Shown piece after piece: positions 52,410 to 60,762 of a DNA stretch of 64,000 nt. Numbering within the stretch: position 1 is the stretch's first letter; each line of letters begins with the position of its first letter. Made by a program: the position numbers and the translations under genes. The notes under the pieces were generated by a model. That model saw nothing but the letters and a program-made list of their open reading frames with translations. It did no database searches and was not told where the DNA came from. The DNA is from Maritimibacter alkaliphilus HTCC2654. Lineage in GTDB: Bacteria; Pseudomonadota; Alphaproteobacteria; Rhodobacterales; Rhodobacteraceae. The stretch lies in NCBI RefSeq assembly GCF_000152805.1, contig NZ_CH902578.1:3047029-3111028 (forward strand). The letters are read 5' to 3'.

Positions 52410-53389
52410 GTGACCAATGGCATGCCGTGGCGCTCTCGCGCGCCCTCGGGCGCAAGCCGAAACGGGCGTTCTTCGCGGGTCTGCCCGTGGTGCTGTTTCG
52501 CGATGGGCAGGGCAAGGCTGCCGCTCTGCACGACCGCTGCCCCCATCGCTTCGCCGCGTTGTCCGATGGCAGGACGCGGAACGGCGAGGTCGAATGCCCC
52601 TATCATGGCTGGCGTTTCGGGGCGGACGGGCGATGCACCGCGATCCCCGGCCTCGTCGGCTCGCTGCCGCATTTCCGCACCCGCCGTTTCGCGGTGACCG
52701 AGGCCGAAGGCGCGATCTTCCTGTCCGAAGGCGCGCCGGAAAAGGCCCCTTACGTCCACTGCCTGCAAGGACAGCACGTGATCGTCCGTCACGTGACGAG
52801 TTCCACGCGCTCGACCCTGATCGACACGGCCGAAAACATCCTCGACGCCACGCATACGCATTTCACCCACAAGGGCCTGCTGCGCGGACTATCCGCCAAA
52901 CGCTACATGGTCGCGGTCGAGGTGACGGGCGGGCCGGGTTGGGTCGAGGCCCGCTATACGGGCGAGGACCGGGCGCAAGGCGTGATCTCGAAGCTGCTGG
53001 AGGGCGAGCGGGTCAAGACCGTTGGTCGCTATCGTCATCCGGGCATTGCCGAACTCGAATACTGGGGGCCGAAGGGGATGGTGCTGGCGACGACCTTCCA
53101 CTTGCGGCAGACAGACGCGCATACGGTCGAGGGGATCGGCTGGCTCATAGGCCCGAAGCAGGGCGGGCTCGGCTATATCAAGGCGCTCGCCTTCAGGCCG
53201 ATGTTCCGGATCGCGTTGGAGCAGGATCGCCGCGTTCTGTCGACGGCCTTGGAGAACGCCCGACACGCGCCGGTCGCGAAGCCGGTGATCGGACCGCTGG
53301 ATTTCCTGCGCGAAGACATTGCGCGCATACAGGCGGGCGAGGTGCCGTTGGCCGCAGCCACACCGCGCCGGTTTCAGATCGAACTTTGA
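52406..53389 (+). CDS. Rieske non-haem iron oxygenase
   Basis: A 327-residue oxygenase alpha-subunit-like protein. The Rieske 2Fe-2S ligands are Cys45-x-His47 and Cys64-x2-His67 (CPHRF, CPYHGW). The catalytic iron facial triad is in AENILDATHTHFTH (Asp147, His150, His155). A ferredoxin/reductase partner must come from elsewhere. Its size fits the short Rieske oxygenases that hydroxylate or demethylate small molecules. Last gene of the cluster; its end overlaps the convergent ATP-grasp gene by 16 bp. Confidence 0.9.
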   Translation: MSDQWHAVALSRALGRKPKRAFFAGLPVVLFRDGQGKAAALHDRCPHRFAALSDGRTRNGEVECPYHGWRFGADGRCTAIPGLVGSLPHFRTRRFAVTEAEGAIFLSEGAPEKAPYVHCLQGQHVIVRHVTSSTRSTLIDTAENILDATHTHFTHKGLLRGLSAKRYMVAVEVTGGPGWVEARYTGEDRAQGVISKLLEGERVKTVGRYRHPGIAELEYWGPKGMVLATTFHLRQTDAHTVEGIGWLIGPKQGGLGYIKALAFRPMFRIALEQDRRVLSTALENARHAPVAKPVIGPLDFLREDIARIQAGEVPLAAATPRRFQIEL

Positions 53390-54531
53390 TCCGGCCCGTT
53401 CCATTCGATGTCGTATGTCGTCGCGGCGAGCAGGCTGATGCGCCGGCGTAGTGCCAGCCGCGCGAATTCGACCAACGCCACAAGCTGCGCTCTTTTTGCG
53501 CCCGGATCGCCGGGCCAGTCGAGCAACTCGTCCGTCTCTTGTCGGATGCGAAGGAAATCCCTCAGCCGGCCCTTTGCCAGCGCCGGGGCAAGACCGTAGA
53601 CCCAGAGCGCGAGGTGCACGGCCTGCGGCCTTGTCACGTCGGGGTCGCAGGTGGCCTCTCCCGCCAGCATCCGGGCGAAGGACGCGCCATCGCGAAAGAC
53701 ATACAGACCGCTGGTTGCCCGTGGATTGCATTCGAGCGGCAGGACTCGGCCGTCCGCCAGACGCATCAGGTCGAAAGACACCTGTCCGCTCCAATCCGTC
53801 CCGGCGACGAACCGCTCCACGAACGCGGTCACAGCCGCGTCCTCGACCGGGGCGAAGGCGACCGCCGCCCCCGTGCCCGCCCGAGCGAGCGCACGGTAGG
53901 TGGCGAGGGCAGAAAGCCGCCCTTCATGCGCGACGGCATAGGCGCAAAGCTCGGTGCCCGGCAAGTAGTCCTGCGCGACCCATGGCCGCGTGGGGGAAGG
54001 CGTGATCGCATCCAGCCCGCGGGGATCGGGGCGGATCAGAACGTGCTCTGCAAAGCGCGACCAGACCGGCTTGAACACCATGTCACCGGCGCGGTCCCGA
54101 ACCCTGTCGAGATCCGCAAGACCACGCAGCAGGTGCGTCTCGGGCACGTCGAGGCCAAGGCCGGCGCAAAGCTCGATGAAGGCGTGTTTGGAATGCGCCT
54201 GCGCGAGCCGGTCGAACCCCGGCGCGAACATAGGCAGTTCCAGCCCGGCCTCGTCGCGCAGGCGGGCGAGGTGAAAGACCTCTTCGCAAGTCGGCAGGAT
54301 CAGATCGACGCCCTCGCGCGCAACGATCCGCGAGATTGCCTGCCCATGGGCGTCCGGATCGAAGCGTGGCGATGGCGTGCGCTCGTACCGCGCGAACCCG
54401 GTCGCGGCCCCGATCGGGCGGCGCATCGTGTCGGTGAGAACGACCCTGTGTCCCGCGCTTCCCAACAGCCGCGCCATGTGTAGCGCGACGGGCGCGCGGG
54501 CGCCGGTGACGAGGAATGTCTGTCTCTCCAT
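53374..54531 (-). CDS. ATP-grasp domain-containing protein
   Basis: A 385-residue ATP-grasp ligase. An N-terminal preATP-grasp Rossmann-like segment (FLVTGARAPVALHMARLLGSAGH) is followed by MVFKPVWSRFAEHV, WVAQDYLPGTELCAYAV and the Mg-binding LPLECNPRATSGLYVF. ATP-grasp enzymes form amide or similar bonds through acyl phosphates. It lies 38 bp downstream of dppF on the same strand, but its function and overlap with the Rieske gene suggest it belongs with the KAS III cluster. Partners unknown. Confidence 0.83.
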   Translation of the reverse strand: MERQTFLVTGARAPVALHMARLLGSAGHRVVLTDTMRRPIGAATGFARYERTPSPRFDPDAHGQAISRIVAREGVDLILPTCEEVFHLARLRDEAGLELPMFAPGFDRLAQAHSKHAFIELCAGLGLDVPETHLLRGLADLDRVRDRAGDMVFKPVWSRFAEHVLIRPDPRGLDAITPSPTRPWVAQDYLPGTELCAYAVAHEGRLSALATYRALARAGTGAAVAFAPVEDAAVTAFVERFVAGTDWSGQVSFDLMRLADGRVLPLECNPRATSGLYVFRDGASFARMLAGEATCDPDVTRPQAVHLALWVYGLAPALAKGRLRDFLRIRQETDELLDWPGDPGAKRAQLVALVEFARLALRRRISLLAATTYDIEWNGPDQSSI

Positions 54532-54569
54532 GGCCGGACGCTAGGGGGCGTCAGGCCCCCGCGCAAGCG

Positions 54570-55520
54570 TCAGCCCTCGGGATACCAGCAGGCCGCCGGA
54601 TGCTCGCCCATCAGGTCCGGGCGCTGCTCGCGGCATTTGCTCTTGGCCTTCCAGCAGCGCGGCGCGAAGGGGCAGCCGTCGGGAATGTTGAGCGGCGAGG
54701 GCAGTTCGCCCTCCAGCTTGATTCGCTTCTTTTCAGGGTTCGGCTCCGTCGACGGCGTCGCCGAAAGAAGCGCCTTAGTATAAGGATGCCGGGGGTTGCC
54801 GAAGACCGCCTCTTTCGACCCGAACTCCACGGGCCGCCCGAGATACATCACCACCACGTCGTCGGCCACATGCCGCACCACCGACAGGTCGTGCGAGATG
54901 AAGAGATAGGCGAGGTCCAGACGCTCTTGCAGATCGAGCAGGAGGTTCAACACCTGCGACTGGATCGACAGGTCGAGCGCCGAGACGGGTTCGTCCAGCA
55001 CCAGAAGCTTGGGCTCCAGCATCAACGCACGGGCCACCGCGATCCGTTGGCGTTGCCCGCCCGAAAACATATGCGGGAAGCGGTCGTAATGCTCGGGCCG
55101 AAGCCCCACCAGTTCGATCATCTCGCGCGCTTTGGCCTGCCGTTCCTTGGCCGACATATCGGGGCGGTTGATCTTGAGCGGCTCTTCCAGAATGGCACCC
55201 ACCCGGTGACGCAGGTTGAGCGACCCGTAGGGGTCCTGAAACACGATCTGCACCGTGTCGCGCAGCGTGTCCCAGTTGTCGGGCGTCACGTCCTTGCCCG
55301 CGATGTTGAGCGTGCCCGCCGTCGGCTCTTCGATCATCGTGACGAGCCGCGCGAGCGTGGATTTGCCGCACCCGGACTCCCCCACGACGGCGAGCGTCTT
55401 GCCGGCCTCGATGGTGAACGAGGCTTCCGACAGGGCCTTGACCACGCTGGGTTTCGAGAACAGGCCGCCGCCCACTTCGTAGTGGCGGGCGAGGTTCTGC
55501 GCGGTGACGACGGTGTTCAT
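54570..55520 (-). CDS. dppF: Peptide ABC transporter ATP-binding protein DppF-like
   Basis: A 316-residue ABC ATPase from the ATG at 55520 (ATGA overlap with DppD). Walker A GESGCGKSTLARL, signature MFSGGQRQRIAVARAL, Walker B LLVLDEPVSALD, and the C-terminal oligopeptide/dipeptide Cys motif region (LPSPLNIPDGCPFAPRCWKAKSKC) that binds an Fe-S cluster in some DppD/F. Pairs with DppD. Confidence 0.9.
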   Translation of the reverse strand: MNTVVTAQNLARHYEVGGGLFSKPSVVKALSEASFTIEAGKTLAVVGESGCGKSTLARLVTMIEEPTAGTLNIAGKDVTPDNWDTLRDTVQIVFQDPYGSLNLRHRVGAILEEPLKINRPDMSAKERQAKAREMIELVGLRPEHYDRFPHMFSGGQRQRIAVARALMLEPKLLVLDEPVSALDLSIQSQVLNLLLDLQERLDLAYLFISHDLSVVRHVADDVVVMYLGRPVEFGSKEAVFGNPRHPYTKALLSATPSTEPNPEKKRIKLEGELPSPLNIPDGCPFAPRCWKAKSKCREQRPDLMGEHPAACWYPEG

Positions 55521-56491
55521 GCCACGCCCTCCTTCGCGTTGACCGGGTAGTGACAGCGCGCGAGGCCGAGTTCCGGCGGCTGCACCGGCGGGTCGGTCTT
55601 GCGGCAGGTGTCGTTGGCGAACCGGCAGCGCGGCGAGAACAGGCAGCCTTCGGGCCGGTCGTACTGCCCCGGCACGACGCCCGGAATGGTCGGCAGATGC
55701 CGCTCGGTCGCGCGTTCCGGCAGGGCCGCGAGCAGGGCCGAGGTATAGGGGTGGTGCGGTTCGGCGAAAAGCTTGCGCACCTCCTGTTCCTCGACCTTTT
55801 GCCCGGCATATTGCACCTGAACGCGCTGCGCCGTTTCGGCCACCACGCCCATGTCGTGCGTGATGAGGATCAGGCCCATCCCGGTCTCTTTCTGAAGATC
55901 CGTCAGCAGGTCGAGGATCTGCGCCTGAATGGTCACGTCGAGCGCGGTCGTCGGCTCGTCGGCAATGAGAAGGCGCGGCTTGCATGCGAGCGCCATCGCG
56001 ATCATCACCCGCTGGCTCATCCCGCCCGACATCTGGTGCGGAAACGCCTTGAGCCGTTTTTCGGGATCCGGGATGCCCACGAGATCGAGCAGTTCGACCG
56101 CCCGCCTGTGGCGTGCCGCGCGGTCCATCTTCATGTGGATGCGCAAGCTTTCCTTGATCTGGAAACCGACCGTGAAACAGGGGTTCAGCGACGACATCGG
56201 CTCCTGAAAGATCATCGACATATCGCGCCCGATCACCTTGCGCCGCGACTTGGCCGTCATGCCGCGCAGGTCCACGCCGTCGAAACTCATCTCGTCGGCG
56301 GTGATCGTCGCGGTCCACGGTAACAGCCCCATCATGGCGAGCATCGAGACGGACTTGCCCGAGCCGGATTCGCCCACGATCGACAGGATGTCGCCCTCGT
56401 TCACGGTGATGTCGACGCCGTCCACGGCGCGAAACTGGCCACCGGCGGTGTCGAAGTCGACGCTGAGATTGCGGATATTGAGGAGGGTCAT
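55517..56491 (-). CDS. dppD: Peptide ABC transporter ATP-binding protein DppD-like
   Basis: A 324-residue ABC ATPase. Walker A GESGSGKSVSMLA, signature QMSGGMSQRVMIAMAL, Walker B LLIADEPTTALD, and the C-terminal YDRPEGCLFSPRCRFANDTC motif typical of Opp/Dpp ATPases. Only 2 bp separate it from dppC upstream. Confidence 0.92.
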   Translation of the reverse strand: MTLLNIRNLSVDFDTAGGQFRAVDGVDITVNEGDILSIVGESGSGKSVSMLAMMGLLPWTATITADEMSFDGVDLRGMTAKSRRKVIGRDMSMIFQEPMSSLNPCFTVGFQIKESLRIHMKMDRAARHRRAVELLDLVGIPDPEKRLKAFPHQMSGGMSQRVMIAMALACKPRLLIADEPTTALDVTIQAQILDLLTDLQKETGMGLILITHDMGVVAETAQRVQVQYAGQKVEEQEVRKLFAEPHHPYTSALLAALPERATERHLPTIPGVVPGQYDRPEGCLFSPRCRFANDTCRKTDPPVQPPELGLARCHYPVNAKEGVA

Positions 56492-56493
56492 CG

Positions 56494-57405
56494 TCAGCTC
56501 CTCTTCAGTTTGGGGTCAAGCGCGTCGCGCAGGCCGTCGCCCATCAGGTTGATGGCCAGCACCGTGGTCAGGATCGCGACACCGGGGAAGGTGACGACCC
56601 ACCACGCGCGCAGGATGAATTCGCGGCTTTCGGCCAGCATGGTGCCCCATTCCGGTGTCGGCGGCTGCGCGCCCATCCCGAGAAAGCCGAGCGCGGCCAC
56701 GTCGAGAATCGCGTTCGAAAACGACAGCGCCGCCTGCACGATGATCGGGGCGAGGCAATTCGGAAGAACGGTGACGAACATCAGCCGTGGCAGTTTCGCG
56801 CCCGCGACCCGCGCGGATACCACGTAGTCCTTGGACAACTCCGTCATCACCGCCGCGCGGGTCAGGCGCACGTAGTGGGGTTGAAGCACGATGGCGATGG
56901 CGATCATGGCATTCAGCAGCGACGGCCCGAGAATGGCGACGAGGACGAGCGCGAGCAGCAGCGACGGGATGGACAGAATGATGTCCATGATCCGCATGAT
57001 GATCGTGTCGAGCCAGCGCGGTGCGAACCCGGCGATGAGTCCGGTCAGAATGCCGCCGGTCGCCGCGAGGATCACGACGATGGTGCCGACGAGGAACGAA
57101 TAGCGCGCGCCGTAGATCAGGCGCGACAGCATATCCCGCCCCAGCGGGTCGGTGCCCAGCGGATAGGTCCAGCTTCCGCCGTCCTGCCACGCAGGCGGCA
57201 CCAGCGTGGCGCCTCGGTTCTGGGTGGACGGTTCGAACGGGGAAATGAGCGGCGCGAAGATCGCGACGATCAGGAAGAAGATGAACACGTAAAAGCCGAT
57301 CACGGCCCCACGGTTCTCGCGGAAGTAACGCCAGAATTCCTTGAACCGGCCGGGGCGGACGGTCGTGGTCGGCGTGGTGTTGGTCGATGAACTCACGTCT
57401 GCCAT
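56494..57405 (-). CDS. dppC: Peptide ABC transporter permease DppC-like
   Basis: A 303-residue permease. After a soluble N-terminal stretch, the first helix (GAVIGFYVFIFFLIVAIFAPLI) and the EAA loop region (VVSARVAGAKLPRLMFVTVLPNCLAPIIVQAAL) are clear, and the end ALDPKLKRS is typical for DppC. Starts one base after dppB ends. Confidence 0.92.
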   Translation of the reverse strand: MADVSSSTNTTPTTTVRPGRFKEFWRYFRENRGAVIGFYVFIFFLIVAIFAPLISPFEPSTQNRGATLVPPAWQDGGSWTYPLGTDPLGRDMLSRLIYGARYSFLVGTIVVILAATGGILTGLIAGFAPRWLDTIIMRIMDIILSIPSLLLALVLVAILGPSLLNAMIAIAIVLQPHYVRLTRAAVMTELSKDYVVSARVAGAKLPRLMFVTVLPNCLAPIIVQAALSFSNAILDVAALGFLGMGAQPPTPEWGTMLAESREFILRAWWVVTFPGVAILTTVLAINLMGDGLRDALDPKLKRS

Positions 57406-57406
57406 G

Positions 57407-58414
57407 TCAGCGCTTCCGGATCTTGGGGTTGATGAGACCGTAGAGCAGGTCGACGATCAGGTTCACCACCATCACGAGAAGTGCCACGAGCAGCAGCCCG
57501 CCCTGCACAACCGGGTAGTCGCGGCGATAGATGCTGTCGACCATCCACTTGCCGATGCCCGGCCACGAAAAGATCGTCTCGGTCAGGATGGCTCCTGCAA
57601 GGAGCATACCCACGGACAGGCCGATCACGGTGATGACCGGGATCATCGCGTTCCTGAGCGCATGGACCCCATTCACCCGCGGCGGGGTCAGGCCCTTGGC
57701 GCGGGCGGTGCGGATGTAGTCTTCGCCCAGCACCTCGAGCATGGCCGAGCGGGTCTGGCGCGCGATGACGGCGAGCGGGATGGTGGCGAGCACGATGGAC
57801 GGCAGGATCAGGTGCCTTACAGCCGAAACGAACGCGCCATCCTGCCCCGACAACAGCGAGTCGATCAGCATGAAGCCGGTCACGTCGGGGAAATAGTAAA
57901 GCAGGTCGATCCGGCCGGACACGGGCGTCCAGCCCAGATTGCCCGAGAAAATGATGATGAGCAGCAGCGCCCACCAGAAGATCGGCATCGAATACCCGAT
58001 CAGGGCCGAGGACATGAGCGCGCGGTCGAAGAACTTGCCGCGGTTCACGGCGGCGATGACGCCCGCCGGAATGCCCAGCGTGATGGCGATGACGATGGCG
58101 CAGAACGACAGCTCCAGCGTCGCCGGAAACAGCGCGAAGAACTCGTCGAAGACGGGGCGCTTGGTGACATAGCTGGTGCCGAGATCGCCCTGAAGGACGC
58201 CGGTGAAGAAATCCCAGAACTGCACGACGAGCGGGCGGTCGAATCCGAACTGCTGGTAAAGCTCGTTGTAGCGTTCTTCGGTCATGCCGCGTTCGCCCGC
58301 CATGACGATGATCGGATCGCCGGGCAGCACGCGGATGAAGGAGAATGAGATGATGGTGACCCCGATGAACGTCGGGATGAAGGTCAGGAGCCTCCCGATC
58401 AGGTAACGTAGCAT
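57407..58414 (-). CDS. dppB: Peptide ABC transporter permease DppB-like
   Basis: A 335-residue permease. The opening MLRYLIGRLLTFIPTFIGVTIISFSFIRVLPGDPI and the EAA loop LGEDYIRTARAKGLTPPRVNGVHALRNAMIPVITVIG match DppB/OppB. The end DLLYGLINPKIRKR is typical. It follows dppA after 98 bp containing a strong hairpin. Confidence 0.93.
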   Translation of the reverse strand: MLRYLIGRLLTFIPTFIGVTIISFSFIRVLPGDPIIVMAGERGMTEERYNELYQQFGFDRPLVVQFWDFFTGVLQGDLGTSYVTKRPVFDEFFALFPATLELSFCAIVIAITLGIPAGVIAAVNRGKFFDRALMSSALIGYSMPIFWWALLLIIIFSGNLGWTPVSGRIDLLYYFPDVTGFMLIDSLLSGQDGAFVSAVRHLILPSIVLATIPLAVIARQTRSAMLEVLGEDYIRTARAKGLTPPRVNGVHALRNAMIPVITVIGLSVGMLLAGAILTETIFSWPGIGKWMVDSIYRRDYPVVQGGLLLVALLVMVVNLIVDLLYGLINPKIRKR

Positions 58415-58482
58415 CAGCGGGTCCTGCGGTTCGGCTGGGCGTCGGCCTGGCTTGTACGGATCATATCGGCTCCGGTCGGAAT

Positions 58483-58504
58483 GGCGGGGCCCGCAGGCCC
58501 CGCC
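58483..58504 (-). promoter_or_regulatory. Intercistronic hairpin between dppA-like and dppB-like genes
   Basis: A perfect 9-bp stem GGCGGGGCC (58483-58491) / GGCCCCGCC (58496-58504) with a CGCA loop follows the substrate-binding gene by 8 bp. No T tract. It probably shields the dppA message from 3' decay or attenuates the downstream genes. Confidence 0.65.
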
Positions 58505-58512
58505 AATTTGCG

Positions 58513-60084
58513 TTATTCAGCGAGGGAAACCTCGGTGAAGATGTGGCCGCCGAGCGGGTGGACCTTGTAGCCCTCCACTTCGGGGCGCATCGGCATGAAC
58601 ACGACCGAGTGCGCGATGGTCGCCCACGGGGCCTGCTCCTTGAAGATCACCTGAGCCTCTTCATAGAGCGCGGCACGCTCTTCCTGCGTCGGCAGGGTCT
58701 TGGCTTCCTGAATGATCTCTTCGAACGGCTCGTGGCACCACTGGGCACGGTTCGAACCGCCCACACCGTCACAGCCCAGGAGCACGGCGAGGAAGTTGTC
58801 CGGGTCGCCGTTGTCGCCGGTCCAGCCCAGGAGGACAGCACCGTCACGCTCGACGTCTTTCGAGCGGTCGAGGTATTCGCCCCACTCATAGGACACGATC
58901 TCGACGTCCACACCGATCTTGGAGAAGTCTTCCTGGATCAGTTCGGCCATACGGCGTGCGTTCGGGTTGTAGGGGCGCTGCACCGGCATCGCCCATACCT
59001 TCATCGAAAGGTCGGACACACCGGCCTCTTCGAGCATCGCCATCGCGCCTTCGGGATCGTAGGCGTCGTCTTCGATCGCGTCGTTGTAGGACCACATGGT
59101 CGGCGGGATCGGGTTCTTGGCGATCGAGCCGGAGCCCTGGAACACCACGTCGATGATCGCCTGCTTGTCGATCGCCATGTTCAGCGCCTTGCGCACCATC
59201 GGGTTGTCGAACGGTGCCTGCTGCGTGTTGTAGGCGAGGTAGCCGACGTTCAGCCCTTCCTGCTCCATCACGTTGATGCCGTCGTCATCCATCATCGCCT
59301 GAATGTCGGCGGGGTTCGGATAGGGCATCACGTGGCATTCGCCGGCGGACAGCTTCTGGTAGCGGACCGAGGCGTCGGGCGTGATCGCGAAGACCAGATT
59401 GTCGACCTTCGGCAGGCCTTCTTTCCAGTATTCGGGGTTCTTGGCGTAACGGATCACCGCGTCCTTCTGGTAGGCGACGAATTCGAACGGGCCGGTCCCG
59501 ATGGGCTGCTGGTTCAGCATCTCGGGCGTGCCGGCTTCGTCCATCGCGTCGGCGTATTCCTTGGACTGGATCGAGGCGAAGTCCATGGCGAGGTTCGCGA
59601 TGAACGGCGCTTCGGGACGGGTCAGAACGAACTTGACCGTCATGTCGTCGACCTTCTCGATGGACGAGATAAGGTCGGGCATCGACATGCCGTTGAAGTA
59701 TTCCCAGGAGCCTTCGGTCTCCATCTGGCGCATGAACGAATAGACCACGTCATCCGCGTTGAAGTCGCGGGTCGGGGTGAAGTAGTCCGTTTCGTGGAAC
59801 TTCACGCCGGAGCGCAGGTTGAAGGTCACTTCCAGACCGTCTTCCGAGGTTTCCCAGCTTTCGGCCAGACCCGGAACGACATTGGTGGTGCCCGTCTCGA
59901 ATTCGACGAGGCGGTTGTAAATCGGGTGCGACGAAGCGTCGAAGGTCGTGCCGGACGTGTAGAGCGCCGGGTCGAAGCCTTCGGGGCTGCCTTCGGAGCA
60001 ATAGACGAGCGTCGATTGCGCCGAAGCGGTGCCCGCGAGCAGGGCGAAAAGGCCCGCTGCGGTCAGTGTTTTTCTTAGAGACAT
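58513..60084 (-). CDS. dppA: ABC transporter substrate-binding protein, peptide family (DppA-like)
   Basis: A 523-residue periplasmic protein with signal peptide MSLRKTLTAAGLFALLAGTASA. The SBP family 5 fold is seen from LVYCSEGSPEGFDPAL, the LAESWETSEDGLEVTFNLRSGVKFHETDYFTPTRDFNADDVVYS block that contains the family signature, and AYNTQQAPFDNPMVRKALNMAIDK. The end AQVIFKEQAPWATIAHSVVFMPM is typical. Most likely a di- or oligopeptide. First gene of a five-gene operon. Confidence 0.92.
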   Translation of the reverse strand: MSLRKTLTAAGLFALLAGTASAQSTLVYCSEGSPEGFDPALYTSGTTFDASSHPIYNRLVEFETGTTNVVPGLAESWETSEDGLEVTFNLRSGVKFHETDYFTPTRDFNADDVVYSFMRQMETEGSWEYFNGMSMPDLISSIEKVDDMTVKFVLTRPEAPFIANLAMDFASIQSKEYADAMDEAGTPEMLNQQPIGTGPFEFVAYQKDAVIRYAKNPEYWKEGLPKVDNLVFAITPDASVRYQKLSAGECHVMPYPNPADIQAMMDDDGINVMEQEGLNVGYLAYNTQQAPFDNPMVRKALNMAIDKQAIIDVVFQGSGSIAKNPIPPTMWSYNDAIEDDAYDPEGAMAMLEEAGVSDLSMKVWAMPVQRPYNPNARRMAELIQEDFSKIGVDVEIVSYEWGEYLDRSKDVERDGAVLLGWTGDNGDPDNFLAVLLGCDGVGGSNRAQWCHEPFEEIIQEAKTLPTQEERAALYEEAQVIFKEQAPWATIAHSVVFMPMRPEVEGYKVHPLGGHIFTEVSLAE

Positions 60085-60168
60085 TTGTAACTCCCTGTTT
60101 GGGTCTCTCGCTCTGATCGGTCTTGCCTGAGGGAGGGTGCCGGACCCGGCGGCTCCATAAACGGAACC

Positions 60169-60187
60169 GCCCGCCTCACGGGCGGGC
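60169..60187 (-). promoter_or_regulatory. Leader hairpin of the dpp-like operon
   Basis: A 7-bp stem GCCCGCC/GGCGGGC (60169-60175 and 60181-60187, loop TCACG) lies in the predicted 5' untranslated region of the dppA-like gene. It may stabilise the message. Confidence 0.5.
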
Positions 60188-60237
60188 CAAGCTTGTTCTC
60201 CCTGTCATCCGGGGTCTTGCGCCCCATGTGATCAAAT

Positions 60238-60265
60238 TTCTTACGACGCAGTCGGGTCGAGACAA
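60238..60265 (-). promoter_or_regulatory. Predicted promoter of the dpp-like operon
   Basis: On the minus strand TTGTCT (60265-60260), 16 bp, TAAGAA (60243-60238) resemble sigma-70 -35 and -10 boxes, about 150 bp before the dppA-like ATG. Prediction by eye only. Confidence 0.4.
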
Positions 60266-60274
60266 CCCGTGCCG

Positions 60275-60311
60275 TTGCGTCAACTTTGACCATCAGGTCA
60301 AACTCACGCAA
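60275..60311. promoter_or_regulatory. Nested inverted repeat between dpp-like operon and GFA gene
   Basis: Two nested arms share one centre: TTGCGT (60275-60280) / ACGCAA (60306-60311) outside and TTTGACC (60285-60291) / GGTCAAA (60296-60302) inside, with a 4-bp spacer. The 37-bp element lies just upstream of the predicted dpp promoter and 73 bp before the GFA ATG. It is a good candidate operator for a dimeric regulator. Confidence 0.6.
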
Positions 60312-60383
60312 CCCTTATTTTTGTGAGGTGAATTGGACGGGTTCGAACAAACCGACAGGGCCCGGGTGGAAAGGGGATCGGGT

Positions 60384-60752
60384 ATGGAAACGGTGACGGG
60401 CGGCTGCCTTTGCGGAAATCTGCGCATATCGGCGCGGGGCGTGCCGGATCGCGTCGGGCTGTGTCATTGTCTGGATTGCCGAAAGCATCATGGCGCCGTG
60501 TTCTTTGCGGCTGCGTTCTTTCCCGCTGACGCCGTGACGGTGGACGGAGAAACGAAGCAGTATCAGGGTCGCCATTTCTGCCCCACCTGCGGCTCGTCCG
60601 TTTTCTCGGTCAGCGAGGGCGAATTCGAAGTGCATCTCGGCACGCTGGACGAGCCGGGCGTGTTCGAGCCGACATATGAACTGTGGACCTGCCGACGCGA
60701 GCCGTGGTTGCCGCAGCTGCCGGGGGTCGAGGGGTTCGAGCGCGACGGCTGA
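60384..60752 (+). CDS. GFA family (glutathione-dependent formaldehyde-activating-like) protein
   Basis: A 122-residue zinc protein from the ATG at 60384 after AAAGGGGATCGGGT. The GFA/CENP-V zinc ligands are all visible: TGGCLCGN, CHCLDCRKHHG and FCPTCGSSVF. The name comes from a disputed formaldehyde-glutathione activity; the family is diverse, so no firm function is implied. It is divergent from the dpp operon and convergent with the doeA-like gene. Confidence 0.9.
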   Translation: METVTGGCLCGNLRISARGVPDRVGLCHCLDCRKHHGAVFFAAAFFPADAVTVDGETKQYQGRHFCPTCGSSVFSVSEGEFEVHLGTLDEPGVFEPTYELWTCRREPWLPQLPGVEGFERDG

Positions 60753-60762
60753 CCCCGCCCTC

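Noticed and set aside
54570-56318. A 582-residue extended reading of dppF
   Set aside because: The extension lies antiframe within dppD; the ATGA overlap at 55517-55520 gives the correct start.
58543-60078. A 511-residue plus-strand frame opposite dppA
   Set aside because: Fully antisense to a well-supported periplasmic binding protein; no domain recognised.
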